DNA of 23,122 nt from Chara braunii (Eukaryota > Streptophyta > Charophyceae > Charales > Characeae). Positions 10,034 to 20,795 of the stretch are shown here, piece after piece (the stretch's first letter is position 1; each line of letters starts with the position of its first letter). The DNA is taken from positions 1,031,811-1,054,932 of the forward strand of contig BFEA01000387.1 in assembly GCA_003427395.1 (NCBI GenBank), given 5' to 3'. Under the pieces are notes generated by a model. It ran no database searches. It had not been told where the DNA came from and worked only from the letters and a program-made list of their open reading frames with translations. Position numbers and translations under genes: made by a program.

Positions 10034-11796
10034 NTTCNCATCNTGNNCTTTCCCANATGCAATCCTTTTANGNAGTCTGCTTTCACACAATCAACAAAAG
10101 NTGAAACTNAAATTGCANAAGCATTCCTTTATTTAGTCTGATTTAGGTCTTGAAAGTCAGACAAAAAGTCAAAGTAGGGCCGCATACCATATACTCAGTC
10201 AAACATGCAATGGGCGATACANATAGGGGCTATAATNTGGGTTTATAGAGGNAGATGGGTGGTTACCTCTCANTTNCCTGCNTCAAGAACTCCTCNTGAG
10301 TTCCGGCAGAGCTCCCNCAATCGGTGGGCTAACCTCCCACGTAGGCCTTGCTGCGGTCCTACGGGTTGCAATCCCGCNTGCCGCNTTCCTCTCAGAACCA
10401 ATAGACCAGACTTAGANTAAGGAGGANAGAATGAGGGGNTTGAGGCTCTCGAGATACAAGGAGGNTGCTCTCAAACTCACGCGAGAGGGNCTTCACACCT
10501 TCANCGCTTGAGGGNCCCNCAATGNCGGNNAGGATGCAGNAANAACTTGGTTAAACTGAAGTCAATTCATCAGCNGTTGACTCCCTGACAACACTCCNTT
10601 CCAGCTCGTAGAGATACCCCTCTCGCCAAGTGCAATCACCTCCAGAAGCCACAACAAAGACCTCTCATTCGGTCCTACAAGTTGGAGGAGTGGCCCTCCC
10701 TCTTAGATGCAGTCCTTCCATCTCNCCCTCGGCCAAGTCTAGTCGCTCCCCAAACTACAGTATCGCTACATCTGACCAACCCCNGGTATTCANCCTGCAC
10801 AGGCTATGTTCGAATATAACACATCCCCCCCTGCTTTTATCTGAGCCANGGCGAAGGTTTCAACCATNAGACTNAAACTGCAAACANACCAGCCTNCGAC
10901 GTNAGCCGNCTGTTCCACAATCTATACCTAANTGTTGTGTGCCTAGCAAGCACAANTAGGAGAGAGNATATCCGAACTCTATGCAATATTGCCCCTACAG
11001 GGATCATGCGCAGCAAGAACNGAGCATACGCAGATATCGGTCAAGCCGACCACTACTAAGACCAGGTATGGCTCTCTGCAGAATATCCGTATCCGTGCCC
11101 GAGACCAGACAAGCCTGCTGGTGTGCTCAATGAGAGGGAATTTCCCGCAAGAATGNAGGCAGGCAAACCGNCTCTCACTCATNCTCGTAGAGGGATAGGG
11201 AGAGGNTACTCCCAACAACAGGGTGAGCAATAATCGACATGAATTCTCCCTTAGAACACAGGTAGATTCATTGCCCANNCAACTGGCTTGATCGTTGTCG
11301 GAATCAAGACTNCTATGGCTNTNCTGCAGCGCTCATTGGTCACNTAATGCCACCAATCTTCGGGGAAGGTGAGTTNTTTCTCTGTCTTTCTCGTTCGTAC
11401 TCCTTACTCTGCCACTGCNCCNACATTCGTACANAAATGAGAATGTGCTTCCCGCCGAAATACGGGGAAGTACATCAAAGTCTCATGCAAAAGGNCGTAC
11501 AAACACCAANTAGCAACGAGCGAGGAAAGCANCGAACAGGACAAACAGAAGATACGACGATGACCATGAGGTGTAACTTCTGCNAAGACGGCTAGCATNA
11601 CNGCAATGGCCAGCATGAANATTCNCACGNCAACCTCCCCACGAAGACTTGAGAACACCACAANGAACTTTCNTCGCGAAGTCCCCCTGAAACAGGCATG
11701 CATGCCTCATCTCCTCTGCCATCCTCCTTTCCCATATCGAACCTGGTTCTATAGCTGCGACCGTACCCACCAAATATACAAAAACAAAAGAGAACN
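10034..11796. other. Low-quality island with scattered single N calls
   Basis: Isolated N bases are scattered between 10034 and 11796 and occur nowhere else in the window. They are single ambiguous calls, not scaffold gaps, as expected for a poor consensus or a merge of diverged repeat copies. The last N sits exactly between two copies of a 96-bp duplication. Short frames here are interrupted by N and carry no recognised domain. Confidence 0.8.
10324..10376. repeat. Three abutting short hairpins
   Basis: GTGGG/CCCAC (10324-10340), GTAGG/CCTAC (10341-10362) and CGGG/CCCG (10362-10376) follow one another with essentially no spacer. Stems are only 4-5 bp and the region has uncertain bases, so chance cannot be excluded. 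Confidence 0.35.
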
Positions 11797-11891
11797 CATG
11801 CCTCATCTCCTCTGCCATCCTCCTTTCCCATATCGAACCTGGTTCTATAGCTGCGACCGTACCCACCAAATATACAAAAACAAAAGAGAAC
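11701..11891. repeat. 96-bp tandem duplication split by an N
   Basis: 11701-11795 and 11797-11891 are identical over 95 bases, with a single N at 11796 between them. Perfect identity beside an ambiguous base, in otherwise poor sequence, looks more like an unresolved read overlap than a real duplication. Confidence 0.9.
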
Positions 11892-12386
11892 GAATCTACC
11901 ACCCGAACGTGGCCAAATGCATCGCCTCTATCCTTATGGCTCTTATACTCTTCTGCCAATTACGTACTCTACCTCCCTCACACTCTCGTTTTTCCTACAT
12001 GCTCCCTCATCTCCCTCCTTGATCCCCACCTTTATCTTCTTCTCCTGGCCTCCGACTCTTTCACACCCTCCTCGATCTTTTTTTGTCGAGTAAGTCCCCA
12101 AATCGTGCGCAGCTCATTATGCGGATACTGACCAATCCGATGTTCAAATGCTGAATCCGGCCTGCCCATTCGACTCGCAGTATGTCAAATCCCCAAAATC
12201 AAGTCTTCATCCGCCCGATTCTATCCGGAAACGGATGAGGTATGAGTTAGCTCCCCCGGCATATCTCTATTCCCGACAATTCAACGCACCCCCTTTTCCT
12301 CTTACCTCCTATCCTACACCTCTAACACCAGAACTAACCTCGTCATGTTAGTCGCCCGGGGCAAAACCCCCAGGTTCACGACTTAC

Positions 12387-12416
12387 CTCGCTCGAATCCA
12401 TCAAGGATCGAGCGAG
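12387..12416. repeat. Hairpin, copy 1 of a related pair
   Basis: CTCGCTCG + ATCC pairs with GGAT + CGAGCGAG, 12 bp with one bulged A, around the loop ATCAA. It is preceded by ACTTAC. The same layout recurs at 12568-12593. Confidence 0.75.
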
Positions 12417-12567
12417 ATTCGGAGTTTTCACTCCCATCTCCCTCCCTCTCCGCCATATCATGGCGCACCCCTTTCTCTATCTCACTCCTAATCTACTAAC
12501 CTTTTTACTACTCAAACACTTTCAACAGATTCACCCTGTCACAAAACCCTGATCTTAGTTCTTACCT

Positions 12568-12593
12568 TGCTCGATTCTATCAAGAATCGAGCA
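12568..12593. repeat. Hairpin, copy 2 of a related pair
   Basis: TGCTCGATTC pairs perfectly with GAATCGAGCA (10 bp) around TATCAA, preceded by TCTTACC. Relative to copy 1, the C-G pair at the base of the shared GCTCG arm is T-A here, and the ATCC/GGAT arm is ATTC/GAAT. Pairing is kept at both changes. Confidence 0.8.
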
Positions 12594-13020
12594 CGCTATG
12601 GATTCTTCTGCCCGCTATAGCCCCACTCCTCGACATCATCTTCGTCGAATGCACCTGGCATGAAATGCGTCCAGGTCCTTTTTGCTATTTTCCTCCGATT
12701 TGCATGTCGGCCTTGCCTCACCGTGCCTTGGAGCTCGTCACCCACTACCACTGGTCCGACAACACCCGTCGCAATGGCCTGCCCGACATCCTCACCGCTT
12801 CGCTGCTGCACAGCGTCGCCCGGCCAGCCCCGCTACCTATCGCTTTCCCATCACAACCTTAGCATTCGCCGCCTCACTTTGTTGTCCTTAGCGCTGCCCC
12901 ACTGCTGCTAACGTCGCGCTGCCCGACCAGCCCCTCCGCCCCTTCAACGGGCAAGCCTTAGCCCGGCTTCTCATAGCCAGTCGTGGGACCGAGGGTGCGG
13001 GTCTGCCATGTGCCCAGGCG

Positions 13021-13107
13021 CGGGCCTAGGTGAAACGGCGGGTAGTAGCAAATATTCAAATGAAAACTTTGAAGTCCGAGGTGGAGGAGAGTCCCGCGGG
13101 CATACTC
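13021..13107 (+). pseudogene. LSU rRNA-like segment, cut by the adapter
   Basis: GCGGGCC...GGTAGTAGCAAATATTCAAA followed by AACTTTGAAG matches the conserved nuclear LSU core, with an apparent deletion of the stretch that normally precedes GGTAGTAGC. The last 62 bases (13046-13107) are identical to window positions 1-62, yet differ from the similar segment at 13196-13258. The sequence then runs straight into the adapter at 13108. Confidence 0.7.
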
Positions 13108-13145
13108 CTGTCTCTTATACACATCTAGATGTGTATAAGAGACAG
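13108..13145. other. Nextera/Tn5 mosaic-end junction (sequencing adapter artefact)
   Basis: CTGTCTCTTATACACATCT is followed immediately by its exact reverse complement, 38 bases in all. This is the 19-bp Tn5 mosaic end in the back-to-back form left by Nextera mate-pair circularisation. Translated on the minus strand it gives SYTHLDVYKRQ, a peptide I recognise as a common database contaminant. The bases on either side were probably kilobases apart or from different molecules. Confidence 0.98.
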
Positions 13146-13258
13146 CGCCTAAGCGTGGCTTGGGTGGAAGCGGGTCCGGTGTAGACCTTAGTAGAAATAG
13201 CCAATATTCATCGAGAAACTTTGAAGTCCGAGGTGGAGGAGAGTCCCGCGGGCATACT
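13146..13258 (+). pseudogene. LSU rRNA-like segment, second version
   Basis: From CGCCTAAGCG through GGTGTAGACCTTAGTAG, AATATTCA and GAGAAACTTTGAAG, this follows the nuclear LSU order (CGCCTAGGCGCG, GGTGCAGATCTTGGTGGTAGTAGC, AATATTCAAA, GAGAACTTTGAAG) with many substitutions and small indels. It extends further upstream than the other copies. Changes in invariant rRNA positions mark it as non-functional. It is continuous with repeat R copy 2. Confidence 0.7.
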
Positions 13259-14172
13259 CTTACCCAGCCCCTCCACCGTGCGCTGCGGGGAACGGACAGC
13301 CCCCCAGCAAGAAGTCCTACCGCTCGAATTCCTTCCGGCCCATGGGCTAATCCCCCGCCGGCTCGCATGAACGTCGGACCCCTCGGCCCGACTTTGGCCG
13401 GCCTCCCAAACACGCGGGGATTCGTAAGTCGACAAAAAACGAGGCGCGTGCCCGAGGCTTCTGGCCATCATGGCGGCTACTGAACCCGGCGTCACATTCA
13501 GGTAAAAAAAAGGTCGTCGGACCGTAAAAATAGTACTACAAAAATAATAAAATATTTAGAGACTTTGACCGTGCGAAGGCGATGGACGAGGAAAAAAATA
13601 AAAACGCTAGCATCGTTCTAGCGCTGCCGACCGCAAAACCAAAGGGAATAGCCTCGTCGGGCTATTCGCGCCACTCTGATACTCCCACGTCGCCGCCACT
13701 CGACCTCGATCCCTGAATCTCCTTCACGAAAATCTGGTATTGTAACCGATAGCGCTAGGCCCAAGGCTGGGTCTAGCTCTGACGGGCATCTAAATAACCA
13801 ATACTGCACGACGCGCGGAACTACCGAAACGCTTCTAAACCTCCCTGTTGTTGGTGCCGCCCTCCGCACGTACGCACGGTCACAGGCGAGCACACCAGTC
13901 AACGAGACAATCTTTTTAATCCTAACTTAATCAGAAATAAAAAATCTGTTTGGCGATCACGTAGACTCTTCAATCATCAACAAATAAAAGGATCACGCGC
14001 GCCTCAAATCCGCGCGCCCACACACTCTTTATCCTAGTCAACCACCCAGCCAACATAAGCCGGAGACGCAGATGCGCCTCGCGCGGAATACTTAAATTTT
14101 AAACCAAACCTATTTTCTGCCGCATGCAAAACCCAGGGCGGATACCCTTGTAATGGTATTCGCGCCGACAAC
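13200..14172. repeat. Direct repeat R, copy 2
   Basis: Diverged copy of 1-1001, in the same orientation. It lacks about 25 bases between CCCGACTTT and GGCCGGCC that copy 1 has. It ends at GCGCCGACAAC (14172), and the next base is LINE coding sequence. Beyond the same end point, copy 1 continues with unrelated DNA, so 14172/14173 is a true junction between R and the LINE (insertion, recombination or misjoin). Confidence 0.85.
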
Positions 14173-15852
14173 GTCCTGATAATATTCCCACAAGTCGTTA
14201 CCTAAGTCAGTCCGTGTGGCTTCCCAAAATGCTTTGGAGAAGCCGTCTATGCCGGGCGTTTTCTCTTCCCTCATTTGGAGCAGTGCTGACCACACTTCTT
14301 CTTTTGTCAGCTCTCTCTCCAGCTTGTCGCGCTGATGTGGGGATATGTGTCGGTCCATTGGAAGTAGGAAGTTCTGGATCTCCCTGATTCTCTCTTCCCC
14401 ATGCGGGGATGGGATATGGAACATATATAGCTGTTTAAAGAACTTCCTGGTGATCAGTGTACAGTGCGCTGTATCGGTGGCGATGATGTTATTATCCTCT
14501 GGGTCAAGGAAGACCTCAATGACAGTCCTGCGCGTACGGGCGGTGGCCATTGAGAAAAAATAGGTGTCCATTGAAACTTCGTGAGTGAGTTTGACCATTT
14601 TGCCTCTGATCCTAATTCCTTGCCATCTATGCAACGCGTATTGCAGAAGCTGTTTTTTTACTTCTTGGATGGAAGAAGTGAGATGATGCCACTCTTGGGG
14701 GGAGGGGTTAGGGTGCTGTGACTCTGCCTGCCGCTCTAGGGTTATAAGTTCATTGTGTGCAGTCATTTCCTGATACTGTCGTAAGGCTGCTTTGGCTTTG
14801 GAGAATTCTTTGCATTTCCTGGCTAGGAAGATTAGGCCATTATTGAACCATACGAGACGAGAGTCAAAAAGGTGTTTCTGTTGGTGCCAAAATTCCCATT
14901 CAGACCGAATCATCTGTGCAAAAGATGAGTTCTTAAGCAAGGAGGTGTTCAACTTGAAGAAGCCTGGCCCTTGATCGGACCTTTTCCTCATTGTTAATAT
15001 TATCCCACAAGTTTTATGGTCTAGTCCTGGATGGGGGCTACATGGGAGAATTAATGCCCACCGCAGGGCCCCCTCCAGGTCATTGGAGAGCAGGATAAGG
15101 TCAATGCGAGATTTCAATAGTTGTGCTGGGTCACTATCTCGTATGCACGTAAAGGCCCGTTCTTCGGGGTGCAGGCGGCGGAAAGTGTCGAAGACCGAGA
15201 GCGTCTCGCTGAGGTCTGACAGCATTTGCTCATCTTCTGCCGCCGCAAAAGGGGGGGATTCCTGGGGGTTCCATCTATCTAGCCACATGTCGGGGGTAGC
15301 ATTAAAGTTTTCTGCTATGACTAGAGGGATGCCTTCTGGGACTTGCGTTGCTATCCTCCCCAAGAACTCTCTCCGTTCTCCTACTGAATTCGGTGAGTAA
15401 ATACAGAGGATACAAAGCAATTCTATTTCTAGCATTCCTAGGACCGAGGCCCAACGACCCTCTTCTTCGTCCACTACCCAGTGAACTGGCTGAAATCTGG
15501 AGTCAGGGAGGACCCAGATTGCCACGCCTGCAGAGCCGGGTCTTGGTGCGTGCGCTCTGATGGCAGTGTGGGGCCAGACCTGTCTGTGAGCCCTGTTATG
15601 TTCCGGGTTGTCTTGCAGATGAGTTTCTTGTATGCAGATCACATTTGGTCAATGCCTGCCTCCTATTCCTTTGAGCTGATCCCAGATGGCTTGGTGTTTT
15701 TCAGGTTTACTGGATGCCAAGCCATTTACATTGATGAAGCGCAGGTCCAGATCAGTTGAGTCTACACATTTTTTCCATGCCTGATTTCTGCAGTATAATG
15801 TTTTGAGGTTGTTCATTTCTGCATGTGGTCGAGTCATCATAATGGATCCCAT
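14173..15852 (-). pseudogene. LINE ORF2: APE-type endonuclease and first RT block, truncated
   Basis: ORF2 encodes the nicking endonuclease and reverse transcriptase used for target-primed integration. Likely starts are ATG at 15852 or 15840; the latter overlaps the ORF1 stop as ATGA. The endonuclease begins with LRFINVNGLASSKPEKHQAI, then comes an in-frame TGA (15649-15651), then ICIQETHL with the catalytic Glu. Later motifs are SPNSVGERREFL, LVIAENFNATP (usual GDFN, so the Asp is replaced), SRIDLILL and GLDHKTC (usual SDH). An RT N-terminal block follows: ELTKEEVWSALLQMREEKTP, GIDGF and DLGNDLWEYYQD. Coding identity ends at 14173; the open frame runs about 20 more residues into repeat R, to 14110. 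The changed catalytic motif, the stop and the truncation make it inactive. Confidence 0.9.
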
Positions 15853-17205
15853 TGCTTGACATCCCATTTGTCCAAGTGCAAGATATTTTTCCACACCGTC
15901 CGGCACAGGCACATGCAAACGTCATCTTCGGACCAAAATTCACTGGCTTTTACTTTTGCGCATTGTAGGTCCAGAAGAGCATTGTAGCTGTACCAACCAA
16001 GGCTGGCAGATTTGCCGGGTTCAAAGAGCAGGTACAGGTCATTCTTTGCCATCTGCTCGTCGCTGCAGTCTTCAAATCTCAGACCCGCCTTTGCCCCAGG
16101 AGCATAGTGTTTGGGGATAAAGGCACGCATTTGGCTAGAGAAGGCCTTAGCTCTTTCCCACCGGTCTCCCTTTTGGGGCGCGAATTCCCATCCTTGTAGT
16201 ATTACCCCCCCGTACTCTCCTACCGGGGAGAGACCCAACTCCCATTTACCATCTGTCTTCCTAAGGGGGATCACCAGCACGCCATTTTGTTTGTAGAGTG
16301 GCGTCTCAAAAAGGCCCCGTTCTATGAGTTTGTCTCAGTTTGAGTCTCCGGGATGTCATTCCTTCCTCCGTTATTTCTATTGCTTCCGCTCCTTCCCTTG
16401 TTTCCGGATGCGGAGGTTGAGAGTGCCCATCCTGTTTGCGGCCGGAGGAGTGAGGGTTGGTCCCGGTCGTGGGGCGAAACTGCCCCCTAGCAACTGCCAA
16501 AATACGCTGAAAGGCTTCCGCCCACGTTAAGTGAGGAGGGGGGCCGGATGTTAGTGCAGTTCTCAGGGATGAGATGTTGTTCAACAGCGTCACTAGTTCA
16601 ATATAGGATCTGTCCCAGTACTCTTCCCCCTCGTGCGGACAGTCCGATTGCAGGTGTTTAAGTATGCAATCAGCCACCACCTGGACTTTCTGGTCCAGGC
16701 TCATTTCTTGTGGGGGGGCGTCCGGGTCAGCCGGGTCTGTCGAGGATTCCTCCATCTCCACATCAGGGGGAGGCGGGGTTGTGTCCACATCCATCTGCTG
16801 TGCCCCGAAAGCATCTGAGCAGAAGTCTGGGGCCAGTGCGAGCACGTTCCCTTGTTCTGATTGTTGTGCCTGGTCTGGGGACTGTTGTTGCGCCTGGTCT
16901 TGCTGCGGATGTTGTTCTTGCATTGTGTGCTGTGTTGGCAGGCCCCTTGTCTGCTGTTTCAACCGCATCCCCCGGTGACCTTGTGCTTGCTGTATGTGCT
17001 GCCCCCCGGATACATCCTTCTCTCTTTCCCTTGGTATTTGTGCCGAGTCGTGATCCCTTAGCGTAGATTCGGCCTGCACGTGTTGTGTGTGCTGCTCCGG
17101 GCGGCTTGTTTCTTTTTCACTCGGGATCTCCTTGTGATCTTGGGCTGGCTTTTCCCCGGGGACTAGTACCCCCCCCCCGTTCCGACCTTGCTCTCTCAGC
17201 GGCAC
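15837..17205 (-). pseudogene. LINE ORF1, C-terminal part (Q/P-rich, then folded region)
   Basis: A minus frame from 17205 to 16306 encodes a Gln/Pro/Asp-rich stretch (QQDQAQQQSPDQAQQ) followed by a more ordered block (VADCILKHLQSDCPHEGEEY). It stops at TGA straight after a T5 run. The adjacent frame carries on without a gap in sense (ETPLYKQNGVLVIPLRKTDG, GWEFAPQKGDRWERAKAFSS) to a stop at 15837, where it overlaps the start of ORF2. So one protein is probably spread over two frames. Relative to the upstream ORF1 part there is also a frame change near 17205-17244, beside a C10 run (17170). It may be one ORF1 with frameshifts or a second small ORF. No known domain is recognised in the ordered parts. 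Confidence 0.65.
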
Positions 17206-17243
17206 TGCCTAATGCTTCTGTTCCGATCTGTCTGACCCATGTT

Positions 17244-18752
17244 CTAAACAGGCAAAACAATTGTCATCATCACCACTATTTTCAGCCTCCTTACCTGCTC
17301 TCGTCCGTTTCTGCTGCAGGCTTTCCTTCTTTTTGCTCCCGACGATCTCCCAGGTTTCCTGCTTTTTGGTCCTTGTGGGGGATGCTTCAAATGTGTTTTT
17401 AGGGATTTAGGGGGGGTCCATGTTGCTGGTGGTCGAGAATCCTGCCTCGGGTCACCCTGCCCTTCCCATGACCAGCCAACTACTTCCCCCTCCTTCGTGC
17501 CAAGCGTGTCAATGTAGACCCACCCTTCATAACCTGGGTCAACCGTCCGCCACCTGGATTCGTCAAAGGGATCCTTTCGTAATCGGCCTGTGGGTTTTGT
17601 TGTGTAAGAGGGGTGGCGGGCGCAGGCCGTGTCAGAATACAGGTGCCCGTAAGCCTGGCATTTAAAGCACCAAGGCCTGTGTTTGTGGGCTGTGTGGATG
17701 CGGGACACTTTACCCCCCACAGAGAAGGGGATAACGTCATCGATTGAAAAAATGTGGTCATCTACAAGGTTGATGGCTAACATCAGATAGTCATCCCTCC
17801 GAGCCACACCAGGGGGCAGCGGGTTAATGAAGTCAACCACATCATACTTTTCGGCAAAGTCCTGGACAAAGGCTGCTTGGATTTCGATCGGGATATGCCA
17901 AAATTCCACCGAAAAGTGCTCCCTCATCATTTGTTCCCTGCTCTCCTCAGGTCGCTGCGGTTTTGGGGGGGACCAGGGATAAATGCGAACTTCCGATCTT
18001 TCGCAACGGATGGATTTCTATCCGTACATTGTTCTTTTGTCAGTCTCTGATACGCATAGGACGGTGATGACAGATGCCGAGGCGGGTTGGATCAGGAACA
18101 GTTCACGCGCACTCGCAGGAGATCCTCTGAATGCCGCTAATTTCTGTCTAATCCATCCCACCTTGTCATTTGTGGATTTGAAGGCTGCATTGTCGTGGAA
18201 GGCCCAGTTACTTGCGTGGCGGGTGAACAGGGAATCCCTTGTTCTGACTGCCTCCCCCAGGAGTGCTCTGACAACGGTTGTCCTTCCCCCTTGTTGCCAC
18301 ATCTTGTTTTCTGGGGAGGCCAGTAGGCGGGATATGAAGAATGCTCCTGCCGTTGTTAAATTCCTCAGAGGGATCTTCCATTCCTCCCCCGCCCCCCCCC
18401 CGCTAGTTTCTTCCTTCCTGCGTTGGATCGCGATGCTTTCTTGGGTGAATGATTCCCTCACCCTTTCCGCCCAGGATCTGATGGTCGACTCCTGGGGGGT
18501 CGAGCTGGTAGCAGCTCTCATATGACTCTCACTAGACTGTTCCCTCCCGCCATCAACTTCCAAGTTATGGTCTCGGTTCCGATCCTTCTGTAGAGCTTCC
18601 TTTTTCTCTTCCTCTCCCGAAAGGCGATTCTGGGCGTAGTTCCTAGCAATTCCCCTGTACATGAGCATTGAGTCCCATCTTTTGTGGGCACGTTGGTGCC
18701 GGATTTGCATTCTGCTATTCACCATGTTGCTCGGGATGAGGGGGGGGGACAT
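17244..18752 (-). pseudogene. LINE ORF1, N-terminal part with CCHC zinc knuckle
   Basis: One minus frame runs from ATG at 18752 to a stop at 17244, broken only by a TAG at 18018-18020. The first 244 residues have a charged, low-complexity N-terminus, then a more ordered region (TTVVRALLGEAV, NWAFHDNAAFKS) resembling the DUF4283-type domain of plant LINE ORF1 proteins. After the TAG the same frame continues (EFWHIPIEIQAAFVQDFAEK) to a zinc knuckle, CFKCQAYGHLYSDTAC, with C-x2-C-x4-H-x6-C spacing at 17669-17622. ORF1 proteins of this type bind the element RNA in a ribonucleoprotein. The tail is basic (PKSRKPGRSSGAKRRK). A long C run in the first codons (G run on plus near 18740) makes the exact start uncertain. 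DUF4283 membership is tentative; the zinc knuckle is clear. Confidence 0.8.
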
Positions 18753-18760
18753 GTACTTTC

Positions 18761-19794
<1,034 letters not shown>

Positions 19795-19842
19795 GGTGAG
19801 AGGGGCCTGGGACGGGAGAGGGGGGGACCGTGGTACATAGGT

Positions 19843-20795
19843 CTGTAGCTGCACTCCTTGGTCAGTGATGTAGCCGACCCTGAATATAGTCATAGGGATC
19901 GGGTTAGGGCTGTTTTTTCTAACCCAATCTTGGCTGCGCACATTCGGACCATCCTCCAGGGTTGTCACCCAGTGGGGGGGGACCGCGTGGTGGATGATGT
20001 CGAGCTTTTCCTAACTTTTCTTTATATGTCTGAGGTTGAGTTGCAGTTGTTCTGCTGACTTCCAGGTGCCTCTCTGGCTGTCTCAGAGATCCCCAACCAC
20101 GAAGAGGTCGTTCCTCACCCATGTAAGCCAGTGTGAGCCGGTCTCCAAAGTGAGCGGGGATCCGGTTACATCGCAGATGTCTGGGTTTCAGAACAATGGT
20201 TGTCGCCATATCTCTTGCCATCTTAGTGGGGGAGACTTCTTGGACGACCCCATCTGCCTCCATAGGTTCAGCATTGCGGTCCACATCGGGTCCTGCTTGA
20301 GGTCCCATCTCACGCTGTTTTTAGCCCTTTCGTCTCTTTTGTGACGTGGGGGACCTGGCACAGACCAGGCCGTGTTCGTGAACCACGAAAAAGGGTGAAC
20401 CAGGGTGTCGCAGCGGGAGGGAGGGCCAAGTTTGCCAATTGTATATATGCCAGAGGCAGCCATGGGATATCGTTTGCAAGTAGCAGCCGGATGACAACTT
20501 CAAACATAAGGGTCTTAGTTTCATCACCTGGATCTAAAATACCCAGCTCACCTACTCTCTTTGGCTGGGATACATACTCCCACGCTACCCTTTTTAAACA
20601 TCCTATGAGCTTATGGTCATTTCTCCATAAGTAGGTCGATAGTGCTGCTCACAGATGCGTGAGTTGTTTCTTAGGAATTTCCCAAAAGACCGTTTTATAC
20701 CAGATTATGGCAAGGATGGCATTATTGATTGTCAGCGCCCTACCTACCAGCGATGTGTGGAGGTCATCCCATCTTGCGAGTCTTTGGAGCGCTGT
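19843..20795 (-). pseudogene. LINE ORF2 C-terminal region, broken
   Basis: Continues in frame past the TAA near 20796: RLARWDDLHTSLVGRALTIN, IPKKQLTHL, a TGA, LSTYLWRNDHK, VAWEYVSQPKRVGELGILDP. This is the classic L1-type post-RT pattern (Gly-Arg, Asn, Pro-Lys, Gly-x-Leu-Gly). After a frame change near 20310-20460 it goes on as DPMWTAMLNLWRQMGSSKKS and WQEIWRQPLF, then TGA, NPDICDVTGSPLTLETGSHW, TGA, DSQRGTWKSAEQLQLNLRHI and a TAG, ending with IFRVGYITDQGVQLQTY before turning Pro-rich toward the G/C tract. At least two of the TGA stops sit where Trp would fit, consistent with G-to-A decay. Confidence 0.8.

Larger units (their letters stand above)
11892..13020. other. Non-coding, pyrimidine-rich stretch with two related hairpins
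   Basis: The plus strand is rich in CT steps. Overlapping short frames at 12596-12911 on both strands show no domain. The only structure I can support is the pair of hairpins listed separately. Toward the right end the DNA becomes GC-rich and grades into LSU rRNA-like sequence. Confidence 0.55.
14173..18760 (-). mobile_element. LINE part A: ORF1, endonuclease and start of RT (L1-type)
   Basis: On the minus strand, ORF1 (zinc-knuckle protein), an APE-type endonuclease and the first reverse transcriptase block appear in the order typical of L1-clade non-LTR retrotransposons. The element is cut at its 3' side at 14173, inside the RT, by repeat R. There is no 3' end or poly(A) tail. LINE copies are usually truncated at the 5' end, so 3' truncation points to later recombination, nested insertion or misassembly. 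ORF1 has one in-frame TAG and at least two frame changes; ORF2 has one in-frame TGA. Confidence 0.9.

Noticed and set aside
12958-13413. A 151-codon minus-strand open frame
   Set aside because: It reads straight through the Tn5 mosaic-end adapter (SYTHLDVYKRQ) and rRNA-like DNA, so it is an artefact and not a gene.
16710-17066. Plus-strand frames of 104-118 codons opposite LINE ORF1
   Set aside because: They are Cys/Ser/Pro-rich shadows of the Gln/Pro-rich minus-strand coding sequence, with no domain.
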